Shown here piece after piece: positions 13,901 through 25,304 of a DNA stretch of 64,000 nucleotides. The stretch comes from Laguncularia racemosa. Taxonomy: Eukaryota > Streptophyta > Magnoliopsida > Myrtales > Combretaceae. The first letter of the stretch is position 1, and each line of letters opens with the position of its first letter. Made by a program: the position numbers and the translations under genes. The stretch lies in contig JBBMOL010000024.1 in assembly GCA_037954665.1 (NCBI GenBank), forward strand, positions 3,509 through 67,508, in the 5' to 3' direction. Below the pieces are notes generated by a model. That model searched no databases, was not told the origin of the DNA, and saw nothing but the letters and a program-made list of their open reading frames with translations.

Positions 13901-14591
13901 ATCCATCTACATGTTAAACAAGGATACTATCATTTGCTAAAGTTCACATAAACCAATGATAAATAGTCGGGTTGAACAAATTACAATAATCACCCTACTA
14001 GAAAATAAACTTCATTACTTTGGTATGCAAAGTTAAACTAGAATAATGCACACAAAGAAAACACTATTAGCTAAAGAAATAAGAAGAAACCATTGATTCC
14101 AACCATATCAGAAAGATTTATGGGGATGAGGAAAATTATCTTAATAGACAATACGTTGCTAAAATCTTTTGTTAGCAAGCTTGGTTTCACTATTTTCCAA
14201 CTAAAAGATTTTATGAAAATTAGTGATTACTCGGCTGAAGCACCATAAGATGTTAAGTCCTCTAAGCTGCTTATGATACTTAGATTTCAAGATGTAAGTG
14301 TAACAAAGACAAGCTAGTTTGATTTGGTTTTTAACTATCAAGTGTCGTTTTTAGTGTCTAAAGATGGTTAGAATCCTGAGCTCATATTTTTACAACTAAC
14401 AATTCCTATTTTATCTTAAGTTAGAACACAAGCAAAGCACCTAATAGTAGTATGAATGATTAAAATCATATGCAAGATTATAAAATATATCTTATCATAC
14501 TAGATTACTAATACTTGAAATAACAATATCAATGGAAGCCACAAGTATGATTTATCAAAATCCGCAAGGGACAAGTAAGAAAATAAGACAT

Positions 14592-14616
14592 TAAAGAAGA
14601 AGAAGAAGAAGAAGTT
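14592..14616 (+). repeat. AAG microsatellite
   Basis: A short run of GAA/AAG triplets lies inside the hAT element. The open frame just downstream (14673-14864) is Lys/Glu-rich low-complexity sequence and is not called a gene. Confidence 0.7.
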
Positions 14617-15055
14617 ACAACTTACATGAGATAGTTGTGCTTATATAGGCCTTCTTCAACTCTCTAATAGTAATGATGGCGGAGGTTGTTGTTGAAAGGA
14701 TGAAGATGGTCACTTGTCTAACAAGAAAAATCTTAAGACTGAGAGAAAAGGAAAGTGGAATGGAAACAATTATGAAAAGTAAAGTAAAGTCTTTACCAAA
14801 AAAGAAAAGAGAACAGGAAAGTGGAATTGGGATCTTAGAAAGTGGAGACAGTTGTGTTGTGTAGTGTGTACTTTGACAAAATAGGTGAAAAGAACATATA
14901 ATATATTAATAATTTATATCCTATCCCAATACCTAAAACCAAAATAGCACTAAGCCAAAAAAAGCACATGCTATAGAGGGACAAAATTTCATATAATTAT
15001 TTATTTATTTTAGAACTAAATGGGTTCACAGGTTGAACTTGGGATATTTTATAGG

Positions 15056-16480
15056 TAATAAGTGTTAAAAGAACCTATTTATAATATTATTAAATATGAT
15101 GTTTTATGAATTTTGTGTGAATTTATTAAGAAAAAAAATAATATTTGATTTTATGGTTTAAATAGTGAAAATTAAAGATTTAAAGAAGATTCGAGCAAAA
15201 ACATAGCAAAATCTGGCAAAATATGAGAAAAAAGGTGATTTTCATATGTGCACATCCTTCAACATGGTCGTGTTGATGCCAGTGTTGGAGAGTAAAAAGT
15301 GATCAGAATGCATGGTGAAATTATGCTCCGACTACTACACAAGTGGTGTAGAGAGTAGTGCTAAAGTAGGAAATCTACCTAGAGAAGAAACTGCAGGAAT
15401 TTAAGAGTGCACAAAACCCGAGAACAGCCATACAAAACTCAAAAGTCAAAATTTTATGTTTTCTCAAAGTATACGGCCCTGAGCAGGGCATGCACTAAGC
15501 TGTATATGCTACCATATTTCCTAGACTATAAATACTCATTTTATTACGAAAATAAGGGATCTTATTTTATTTTCTCATATAGCCACTCTAAAAGTCCTAG
15601 GAGAGAAAAATCACACATTTGGAGAGCAAAGTTTTGGAGCATTATCGGAAATCACAAAATGCTTATGGGAGTTCATTCATTTCATCATGAATTATTATTA
15701 CTTCTTTAAATTCTCATGATTACTATAGATTCCATGAAGGAGTAGATTTATATGCCCTTCATCTTGTGAAACTCTAAACATGTGATTAGAATCACTTATT
15801 GATTAATTAAAAGTTTATATCTTTGTATCTATTCATATGTTTTAATTGCTATGTAATTAATTTATGCGCGTAAATTGATTACATGTTCGATTCTTGTTAG
15901 ATAGAGAGATGACTCATCTAATAGATAGATCTTCGTGAATAGAAAGATTGCATGTTTTACTAGAGGTAGAAGGCTTTAATTTTCTACATAAAAATTTAAT
16001 CTTTATTTGGGAATTGTAAGCTTAATGAAATCTTATAGGGTGATATGAGGGAGAGGTCTCCACTATTTCATATAAGGTTATCAATTAATTAACTCGAGAG
16101 AGTAATTAGTTTAATTGAGAATTATTATAGTGCAAAGTATAAACAATTAATTAATAAAAACCTTATTATAAGAAAGCTAGGCTTTAAAGTGGATCAAGAT
16201 GAAGGGTATGTTTTTGTGATTGAATTCATTTATTACAAAGATTATAATTAATCTTAGGATTATTAGATTAGTTCATTAGTAATTTAATTTATTAATCTCA
16301 CATTAAAATTTAAACCAGATAGTAGAAAAATGATAATACTAATACTTGTTTCTAAGATCCTTGAGGACAATACTTATTGCAATCTATACTTTATTAGATA
16401 AGTGCACTTGCTTAGCTAGGTCACTGGATTTATTTGGGTTAATAAATTTATAATTTAATACGATCGAATAAATGACCCAT
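15056..16480 (+). mobile_element. Solo LTR, family 1, nested in the hAT
   Basis: This is an inverted relative of 3132-4591. It begins TAATAAGTGTTAAAAG (the canonical TG has decayed to TA), has a TATA box CTATAAATACTC at about 15525-15537, and near its 3' end 'ATCCTTGAGGACAATAC' and GTGCACTTGC. There is no coding sequence and no partner LTR nearby. The right border and target duplication could not be fixed. It is more decayed than the copy at 3132-4591. Confidence 0.7.
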
Positions 16481-16688
16481 TAACGAGAACTGTTTAATAA
16501 ATGGGTCCATAAATAGGTTCACGGATTGAACTTAGACCCAAACACGAATTTTTCTATGTTTAAATGGGTTCAACCTATTTGTTTCTTATGTTGATTTTTT
16601 CCATACACAAACCTATTTATAATCATGTTATATCATGTCGTGTCTAAGTTTACAAGTCGTGTCCCAAATTGCTAGCCTTAACAGTAGT

Positions 16689-17600
16689 ACTACTCCTAGT
16701 ATAGACCCTATAGTTTTGCATAGAGGATGTCTATGGTGAAATACTATATTAGGAACTTAAGTGGAGGGGGTGTAAATTGAGTTTTATTATAATTTTTTTT
16801 TTTTACAAATTAGCAATTTTGTGCCAAACTAATAAAATGCATGAGATAATAAAAAAAATTAAAATAGCAAATATAGCACTAGAAATAAAAGAAAGAAAGA
16901 GTTTAGAAGATCAAGTCCAAATTTACATAGAGTTCGGAAATGCCTCCAACTAAGAACTTCATACCACTTTTATTCAACAACTCAAACAATGGCATAAAAG
17001 CCTACAACAATTGTTTTGCATTTATAGTTACAAGTGTAGTGCACTCTCTTGATGAAAATTATAAATGCATTACACTTGCACTAAACTTTGGTTTTAACAA
17101 AGAATAGCAAAAGTATAAGAAAGTTGATGAGCAAGAGAATAAGTAATAATATTGCAACTAAGACTCAAAATCTTATCTTCAATCTACCCTTGAAATGGTA
17201 TTTAAAGCCCCTCTACAAATTGTGGACAATATTTCCTCTAAACTAGCATTTAATGCTCTATAACAACTACAAATTTCATAAAGGGTTAGTCCTTTTTGTA
17301 ATTCTTTGAACCATTTTGAATAGGTGATAAAGAGTTAATTCCAAGGGCTTTTGCTTAAGCACTCTAATTAGAAGTGAACTTTACTTGTGGACCAAAGAAG
17401 TCGGTACATAATTGACACATATGAACCTTATCACCAAAACAAGCACCACCATGACAAGTACTTAACAAATTAGCCATAGTGTTCGTAAAAATTATAACAT
17501 GACTACAAAAAATATTTGAATATAATACATCTATATGCCTTTAATATCTAGTGTATTGAAAAAAAATAAAGTACTCTCTAGTGTCATTGTCATACTTATC
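16689..17600. other. Unannotated AT-rich DNA
   Basis: No gene, terminal repeat or RNA gene was recognised here. A few short open frames exist but have no family signature. Confidence 0.5.
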
Positions 17601-17890
17601 TATAAGATTACCAATAAAAAAAAAATGCAAACACCCATTTCACATACTCACATAGGTAAATTATTCATATGTTCACAACCATTTTTCCATAAATCAAATT
17701 GGTCCCAAAATTGTAGTTGCACTAAGAGACCTAGATCAAATAATCTATCATGATTAATTTCATGGTTTGCAAATTTAGTGTGATACCTTTCAAAGTGTGC
17801 TCTTAGGGGAAAATGATTTGGAGTGAAATCATGAGCAATTGTAGGAGGTACTAGTGGTGGAGGAGCATTGTGTCATGGCAGAGATGGTTT
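17600..17890 (-). pseudogene. Open frame of possible retroelement origin
   Basis: On the minus strand a frame of about 75 codons runs without stops from about 17880 to 17660. It includes phrases such as FERYHTKFANHEIN and RLFDLGLLVQ. The pattern of aromatic and charged residues recalls the first protein of some Athila-type Ty3 elements ('putative plant transposon protein'), but I see no diagnostic motif. The likeness is weak and the region is called only as a lead. Confidence 0.25.
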
Positions 17891-20130
17891 TGAAGAGGAA
17901 GGGGGACAATCATTAAGGCGTTCCTATTTTCTCATAGCCAAGAGCTTTGTTTTAGCCATAACTAGTATAGTAATTTGAGCAAACACTTGGTGAGTAAGGT
18001 TAGGGTTGAGGATTGTGGAGAATGTATATGTGGAAAGAAGGAAAAACATAGGAAAAAAGAAGAAGAGCATAATGGGTTGAGAAAAAGTGGAAGGTTCGAC
18101 GTATTTGGGGTGAAAGGATTAGAATATAGAATAGGAATTCCATAGTGTGTGAGAGCGTTTATGAGAGGTTGAGAATAAGAGAAAAAAGATGGGGAAGTAA
18201 ATGAAAGGAATCAGGGTTCCTACAATTATAGTCCACAAAATTTTGTAAAAAAGGTTCGGAACATTACCTGTCGAGAGCAATCTAGCTTTTGGCTTAAAGA
18301 AAATGGTTTAGACTATATGGAAAAGGTTTGGAGCCTTTGATTCTATAAATGCTTTAGACAAGTTTATAAGATCATTTCATGCTTTAAAAATACAATTTGC
18401 ATTATCAAAAGGCTAAAGCACCACAAGGAAACATATATGGTTCCTTTTAAAACTATTTGAGTTTAAATAGAGCGTAATGGGAAAGAAAATTGCATAAAAC
18501 CATGATATTAATTAATTAATACTTCGAGCAAGTTTTAAACGCATGAAAAAAAATATTACAGCATAACCAATACTTAAAAAAAGCATCATTCTTAAAATCA
18601 CTACTCCAATTGCTTCCAAAAACATGATATAAGCCAAAGAAGAAAAACAAAAAAGTCTTGAAGATCTAAGTGCGCATTAAATTATACCTATTGGGAATTT
18701 ACAATCTAAAAAAGTTTCAATAGCTTAAATAACTTTGATGGAAGTGTGAACAAATCATAGAATTGGAAAGAATGCAAAGTTACCATATAACTTTATTAGA
18801 GAGGATTGAGAGGTTATACTACCTTACTAGCATGTTGTTACGTAGTTATAGTAAGATTCGAAAAAGTAACAACCTGCTACATGATAGTGATAGCAGCCAT
18901 GCTAGGCATGAATTGGGTAAACATCACCATACGTTAATCCACTTTAATATTGGTTTCTTCAAATGTGTGCATCATTTGCACAATAGTCAATATAACTTCT
19001 TGTATAACATTGCCTTGGTTCATATTTTCAAGTGGTGGTAGGGTTTGCTCAATTACCTCATGATGCACTTCCTGATCTTTGTTAATGTTGTTAACAAGGT
19101 CAATTGTTCTCTTCTTAGTAGGTGTTATCATCAAGTTGTCAACTTACTTTATCCCTAGTGTAGGTGTCAAAAATGTAGTGAAGGGGATTTGGTTGCAATG
19201 ATCACATGCATACACCATGTATCTCACGTGACATGTTACATTGAGGAGGAATCTCCTAAATGAGGAGGAATGCTGAGTATTCATAGAGTTTAGGTGTTAA
19301 CATTGTCTATCAGATCATGGTAGGAGTTGACAATTAAGATGAATCCTATTGATAATTCCTTTTGTTGATGGATCATTCCATAGGCTTATCTTGGATCCAA
19401 GCCTATAGGTTACCTCTTTAAATGCATGAACTTCCTAGAAAAAGGTCAAGAGTGGATAGGTCAATCCAACAATCTCTACTCCAAACCCACTATGTTAAAT
19501 TTCCCTTAGTAATCCCAAATCTATAGATTTGATTCCTTGAGCCCGATCACTTAACCTAAAGAGTCAAGCTTAAGGTTGTAATTTGGCTTGAAACACAAAA
19601 TCCATTTTAACACTTTACACTACTTTTCACATCTCCTTGTCTTATTTCTTCTTAAATACTATTGTCGAGTTACTAACCTTCTCAAAATCTACCTTTATTT
19701 ACTTCTTTACTACATAGTTTATATAATTTCCTCTAAGGTAATGTAATCTCTATACATCTCTTCTTCTTCTTTTTTCATGTAGCAACTCTCTCTCTTCCTT
19801 ATTTTCTTTTTTTTTTTCTTTGGCTTTACCTACCTTATCAACAATAAGCATCTTCAACAAGTTTGTAACACATGTAAAGCAAGGACTAGCAAGTGTTTTT
19901 GAGTGAGTCAAACTAGTGGATTAATTTCTTTTGTTAATTTAGTTTACATAGGATTAATTATGATTTTAGGATTTTTTTTTATCTCAACTTTGTGCTTTTT
20001 TCTTGACCTAGTTTGCTTTTTTATAGTGCAAATTATAGTTTCAAGAGTTGGAATGATTTTGGTGTTATTATTTATTTTGTATAAGTGGATGTAAACTTTA
20101 TGCTATATTGTAATTTTGTGATAGTATTAT
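17890..20130. other. Unannotated intergenic DNA
   Basis: There is no supportable gene here. A minus-strand frame at 18934-19134 is hydrophilic and without known motifs, and a plus-strand frame at 19903-20094 is Phe/Leu-rich and probably chance. T-rich and CT-rich runs occur at 19750-19820. Confidence 0.5.
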
Positions 20131-20139
20131 CTCTAGTTA

Positions 20140-20400
20140 CAAAATCATAGAAACATTGACAAGTTGTTGGAAATTTTACCATGAAAATTTGTTATTATTG
20201 AAATAGAAAGTTTTACAAGTTCCATTGAAAAACTTATGCCTTGTAAGTTTTGTAGGGTATAGTTTTCAAGATAGTTCTTGGATGTTACAATATAGGTTTC
20301 AATTATAAAACTTGATAAATAAATACCAATAAGAGATACATAGATAGACTTTCATACCTTACTCACTTTATACCTACTCACCATTTGTGTGAACTTCTCT
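20140..20400 (+). repeat. Third, diverged copy of part of the duplicated block
   Basis: The order of phrases 'ATCATAGAAA...TACAAGTT...GTAGGGTATAG...TTTCAATTA.AAAA.TT...CATACCTTACTCAC' matches 6230-6480 of copy A and 55320-55560 of copy B at lower identity. This piece of the block is therefore a dispersed repeat rather than unique DNA. Confidence 0.5.
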
Positions 20401-22326
20401 TGGAATAGGTTTATTTACTATATTTATATATGTATAGAAAGTGTGTTATGATTAGTTGCAAATAAATTTGCATTAACAATCGAACTACAACTATATATAT
20501 AACATTGATCATATTGCCAAACCATGAGGTTTTTTTTTCTTTTTTCTTTTTGGTTATACATAAGAAGAGAAACACACAAGTTAAACTATAAGAGCTTGGG
20601 CAATCACATAGATTCCAAGTCCCTCTACTTCACAACATGCTTATAAAGCTCAAATTCAGTTAATGAAACGCCTAATTAGTGGAAAGTTAAAGATCATAGC
20701 CCGAGGGACCTCGTGACCATCTAATTTCATGATATAATATTTTTCCATTACACTAATCCTATTCCAATAATATACTGCTTTTAATTGAACGATTTCCTCT
20801 TAGCTCTTGAATCTTAAGCATGTGAGAAGATCCTACTCCCTAATGAATATTACCTAAATGAGATACCAGACACATAAATCCAACTTTTACTACATTCTTT
20901 TCCCTTTTTTTTTCTAAAAAATATGTATTTCATTTATTAGAACACTTTAAAATACAAATATATAATCGTACTAAATAAATTAAAATAAATAGGAATTCAA
21001 AAATTCAATCCAAAACAAGAAATTTCTTAGCCAAAGATTGATGCAATCAATCCCAAAAAGAAAAAAAAAAAGAAAAAAAAAAAACCTATACAATCACGAA
21101 ATAAAATCTAGGACTCTGGTTAGAAAAGATCCCATATTGGGATGACAAATAAAATAGAAAGACAAAAAAAGAAAAAAAAAGCCTAGATTTATGAAGGAGA
21201 ATTTGATGCAATTTTAATTCTTGATAGGAAAAAGATTGCAAATCTTTAAATCTAAATCAGGACTTCCTTTTATTCTAATTGTTGCAACATGAAAATATCG
21301 ATTGTACTGGTTGAGTTGGGGAAAATGGTCAAAGTAATGATTGCTGCCCCTAAATTGTATTAGAGTGAAAAATCCTCGAAGGGGTAGAGGGGAGAGAGAG
21401 TGAATCTGTAATTCACTAAGCATGAAGTTGAAACTTGAAACCTCATTCACTAGATTCTTGACTATCTCCTTTCTACTTGATGCTGAATCTTGTTCCTTAC
21501 AACCTCAAAATTATATTCAACTTTATGTATCTATGGCTTCTTACAATCGAGAAGATGTATCAATTAAAACGTGATTAAGAACATCTTTATATATATTTCA
21601 TGAGGCAATATTGTGTACTTGTTTGGTAAAATTATAACGATACTTCCTTAAAAATATTAAAATTATATAGTTTCAAATTTCTAAAATACTATACTTATAC
21701 ACCTTGTAAAATATCAATACAATAAACTTTTTTTCTTTCTATACAATAGTCAGTCAATTCTATATATTAGTATACAATTATAATAATTAATTTAAGTCAA
21801 TATTATTGCTCGGTGTGACCCTTATTGAACAAAAAACATTAATTATATAGAGAATGTTCTTAATTTAGATGATAAATTGAGGTAAAAAAAAAACATAATT
21901 CTAAGCATATATTTATATAAAAGATTGATTTAATACTGTAATGAGGGAAATATTTTTTTATCTCATTTTTCAAGGAGTGTACTATAGTACTTCATAACTT
22001 GAGCCATCTATAATTTTGATAATCTTGTGTTACGTTTGATACACTAGAATTGACTTAGAATGGAATTGTGATTCTAAATCTCATTTTATTTCCTATGTTT
22101 AGATGCTTATAAAAAGCAGGAATTGCAATTCTAGCTTTGAGGCATAATGCGATTCTAATTTTAAAGGGTTGAAATCGTGATTCCATTTCCCCAAATTATT
22201 GTACAATTACATAAATAACCCTTCCTAAACCTAACCTCATTAATGTATACATAAATTTTCCTATGTTATGAAAGATTATGTTCTATATATATATATAAAT
22301 TATATGTTATATATGTATACAGAGTG

Positions 22327-22362
<36 letters not shown>

Positions 22363-22420
22363 CAAAAATATAGAAACTATTTGAATATATTTATACATAA
22401 CATATAAATTATATATAACC
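20400..22420. other. AT-rich DNA with microsatellite and possible MITE
   Basis: No gene is recognised. A (TA)n run lies at about 22330-22361. Around 22030-22210 are GGAATTG-type inverted words ('TAGAATTGACTTAGAATGG', 'GATTCCATTTCC') of a kind common in MITEs, but its ends are not defined. The sequence meets pararetroviral DNA at about 22422. Confidence 0.4.
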
Positions 22421-22421
22421 A

Positions 22422-22484
22422 TAACGAAATCCCTAGTTCTCCAAATCAAAACTCGCAATTATAAAATGATTCAAGGCGCTCTCT
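22422..22484 (+). pseudogene. Fragment of viral movement-protein frame joined to leader
   Basis: These bases match 23297-23360 inside the movement-protein region of copy 1 (for example 'ATAACGAAATCCCTAGT'). The match stops at a point where movement-protein DNA reads GTGCTCT and the sequence upstream of the viral primer site reads GTGCTCTCT. The fragment then runs into the primer site at 22485. This is a rearrangement junction with shared bases, as expected from template switching or microhomology joining. Confidence 0.75.
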
Positions 22485-22497
22485 TGGTATCAAAGCT
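22485..22497 (+). promoter_or_regulatory. tRNA-Met primer binding site, EPRV copy 1 (one base decayed)
   Basis: TGGTATCAAAGCT differs from the canonical TGGTATCAGAGCC at two positions. That canonical sequence is complementary to the 3' end of initiator tRNA-Met, which primes minus-strand synthesis in plant pararetroviruses. It lies 305 bases before the ATG at 22790, the same spacing as in copy 2. Confidence 0.8.
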
Positions 22498-22789
22498 AAG
22501 GGGGGAGTATATAGTTAGGTTTGAATAATTTTATTTTAGGATTTGAACACTAATCTTCCTCAGTGGAAAACTTCAACATCTGTGGAGTCCAGTGGGAAGA
22601 AAGCTGTGTGTGTGTGGTGATAGGCACTTGAGGAGTAATCAGTACTGACGTGTAAGTCGCGTAAATCCCGCCTTTGAGATAAAAGGGTAGCGTAGTGTTT
22701 CGGAGTTGAAACTCAAGTCGCTGAATACCATTTTTGTATTCCCGTAGGAACCACTTATGAAGAAGATAAAGTAAGTGTTCTAACCTAAA
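22498..22789 (+). other. Viral leader, EPRV copy 1
   Basis: This stretch is nearly identical to 28578-28869 (copy 2) and, inverted, to 28032-27700. It includes 'TTCAACATCTGTGGAGTCC' and the phrase ACGTGTAAGTCGCGTAAAT. It is short for a caulimovirid leader. Three copies in one locus show that it belongs to the viral unit and not to flanking host DNA. Confidence 0.75.
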
Positions 22790-25304
22790 ATGAATTTATT
22801 TAGCAGAACTATGTTGTCCTCTAGCTCGATTCCAAATGAGGAACTCAAGGGTCTAGATAATATAAACAATAGAGATAAAATTAGGATAAAAGATTTCAAT
22901 GAAGCAATTGACAATTGGAAAATTCCAAAAATGTCTTATGACCAAATCTACCAAATGGCCAAATGGAAAATCTTTGGCAAAAATGACTATGTCATATCCA
23001 CAGAAGAAAGAGAAATACCCGTCTCTGATGGATTAACAACAATTGAACTCTTAAACTGTAGTTCCATTCACAATTATGGAAAAGAATGGAATTATATGCA
23101 CATAGGTCTAATCCAAGTAGGAGCTAAACCTCTTACAAAACTAGGATTAGATACCTCTGTCATAATGGTTCTGAGGGATGCTAGAGAACTGAAATATGAG
23201 AGATTGATCCATTCATCGATTGAAACCAGTCTCAGCACTGAGCCAATCCAGTTTGAATGTCATCCAAATGTCACTTTAGGTCTTAGGGATCAAACCATAA
23301 CGAAATCCCTAGTCCTCCAAATCAAAACTCACAATTATAAAATGATTCAATGTGCTCTACCCATGGCAATCATCTATCGAATCTATTTTAAATTAATGAA
23401 AACAGCCTTCGGATCAAAAGCATACAAAATTGACAAAAAAGGTCAAACGCTTCTGATTCAAACAGATCTAACTAGATCTAATGTGACTATCCCTAGGATA
23501 ATCAAATGGGATCAGGTCAGTCTACCTGATCATTTGGAAATAGAAAATCTTGTTCCCCAGAAATCATACCATGTAGCTAAACCATCTAATGTGATCCAAC
23601 ACCTAGATGGTAAAGTTACCCTTCAGATCTCTAGGAGATCTTTCGAGAATCCTAGAAGTTCAATGTCCTTAGGATCATCAAGAAGGTCAGTTGATTTGTC
23701 CAAGATTGATGAACTTAAAAATGCCCAAGATAGTCCCAGAAAAACTAATCCTACAATTTCTGGTTTGGTTAATAAACCTTCGGGATTAACTCAACCGATT
23801 TATCAAAATGCTCCAAAATGGGAAGAACCCACTGCTTCAGAATTAGGAGATTCTGAGCTAAATGTTATAGAAAAACCATTCGAGCCAGATAGGTTATTTC
23901 TAAATAATGATTTTAATTCTTCTAAAAATAAGAAGAAGAGAAAATGGTATTTTAAAACTTTTGATAAGTTTAAAATACAAATTAAAAATGAATATTATAA
24001 TTTCATGGAAGAAATTGGTTCTCAGATCTTATTCTTCGATTGGTTAGAAGAATATTATTTGAAACCTAAAATAATTAATACAGTTAATAAAACTGTTCAA
24101 TGGAGACTAAGTGATGGCAACGTGGTTGAATTCACTCATCCACCACTTAGCAATATCCGGTATTCCCACAAGGAAACCGAAATTAAACTAGCTCCCTTCA
24201 AAATTGCAAATGAATCAGAGGGAACTGGTATTAAAAAGATAATTGACCAAAACAATTTTACTAATAAAAATCTTCACACAATAGGTCAGCAACTTAACAA
24301 AATTGAAGATACAATTAGTAAACCTCATGTCAATAACAATGAAATAACTAAGGTTGAAAAGAAACCGCTTTTCAAACCTTTCGAAATGATAAATCCTAAT
24401 AATGAATTTCTTCAAGCTATACAAGATAGGAAGAAATCATTAAAAGGAAAAATGAAAATGGAATCAGTGGAATCTTTGAAATTAGATACTCCTAAGTTTA
24501 GTAATCTGATTATCGAAGATACTCCATATGAGAAAATTAATGTTTTAAGTGAAAACAATGATTCTAATCCGGATGATTTGTCAGATGACTTAAGTCTCGA
24601 CAACTCTAATGGTTTAGAAGTTAATAAGATTACTTGAAAAAAACCTCAGAAATTATATTATCAGCGAGCATCTCCTTCTGATATAATGTTGGAGGAAAAA
24701 CCAAGTAATTATCAAAACAAATATTCTGCAGGAACCACCTATGAATGGAACATAGATGGAGCCTCAGAACAAATGACTCTTAATGTTTTAAATCAGATGA
24801 TCATGTTCGCGAATACTAATAGGAGTATTTAGGGCATATCTGATTTCCAAATTGTTGTACTTTTAATTTTTGGTTTTACTGGACAATTAAAAGGTTGGTG
24901 GGATAATTATCTCACTGAAGAGCAGCGAATGAACATTTTAACTTCAGTTAAGAAAAATGAATTTGGAGTTAAAATACTTAATGAACAAAATGAACCAATT
25001 CAAGATGTTGTTAATGCATTAATGTTCTGTATTAGTCAACATTTCATAGGAGATCCTTCTCACATTCGTGATAAGAATCTGGATCTTCTATCCAATATGA
25101 AATGCAAGTCTTTGGGCGAATTCCGCCAATACAAAGACATATTCCTCTAGAGAGTATTGATGCAAGATGATTGCAATCAATCCTTCTAGAAAGAAAAATT
25201 TCTAGCTGGTTTACCAAACCTCATAGGTAAACAAGTTAGGTCCAAAATTTGTGAGGAATTTAATAGAGAAATTCCTTGCAACAATCTTTCTTATGGTGAG
25301 TTAA

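Larger units (their letters stand above)
11409..16680 (-). mobile_element. hAT-superfamily DNA transposon, degenerate
   Basis: The left end is TAGGGCTGACAATT and the inverted right end is TAAGGCTAGCAATT. The flanking 8-mers are ACAATAGT (11401-11408) and ACAGTAGT (16681-16688), an 8-bp target duplication with one change, as hAT elements make. Degenerate transposase with hAT motifs lies inside on the minus strand. A solo LTR (15056-16480) is nested near the right end. The left end of the same insertion, with the same ACAATAGT flank, is also present in copy B at 63408-64000. Confidence 0.85.

Noticed and set aside
24215..24603. Minus-strand frames inside the viral reading frame
   Set aside because: They are antisense shadows of the plus-strand viral frame, and the same shadows appear in copy 2.
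22790..24637. Functional 615-codon viral gene
   Set aside because: The open length is impressive, but the unit is truncated, has more stops downstream, is split by an LTR and lacks the replication genes.
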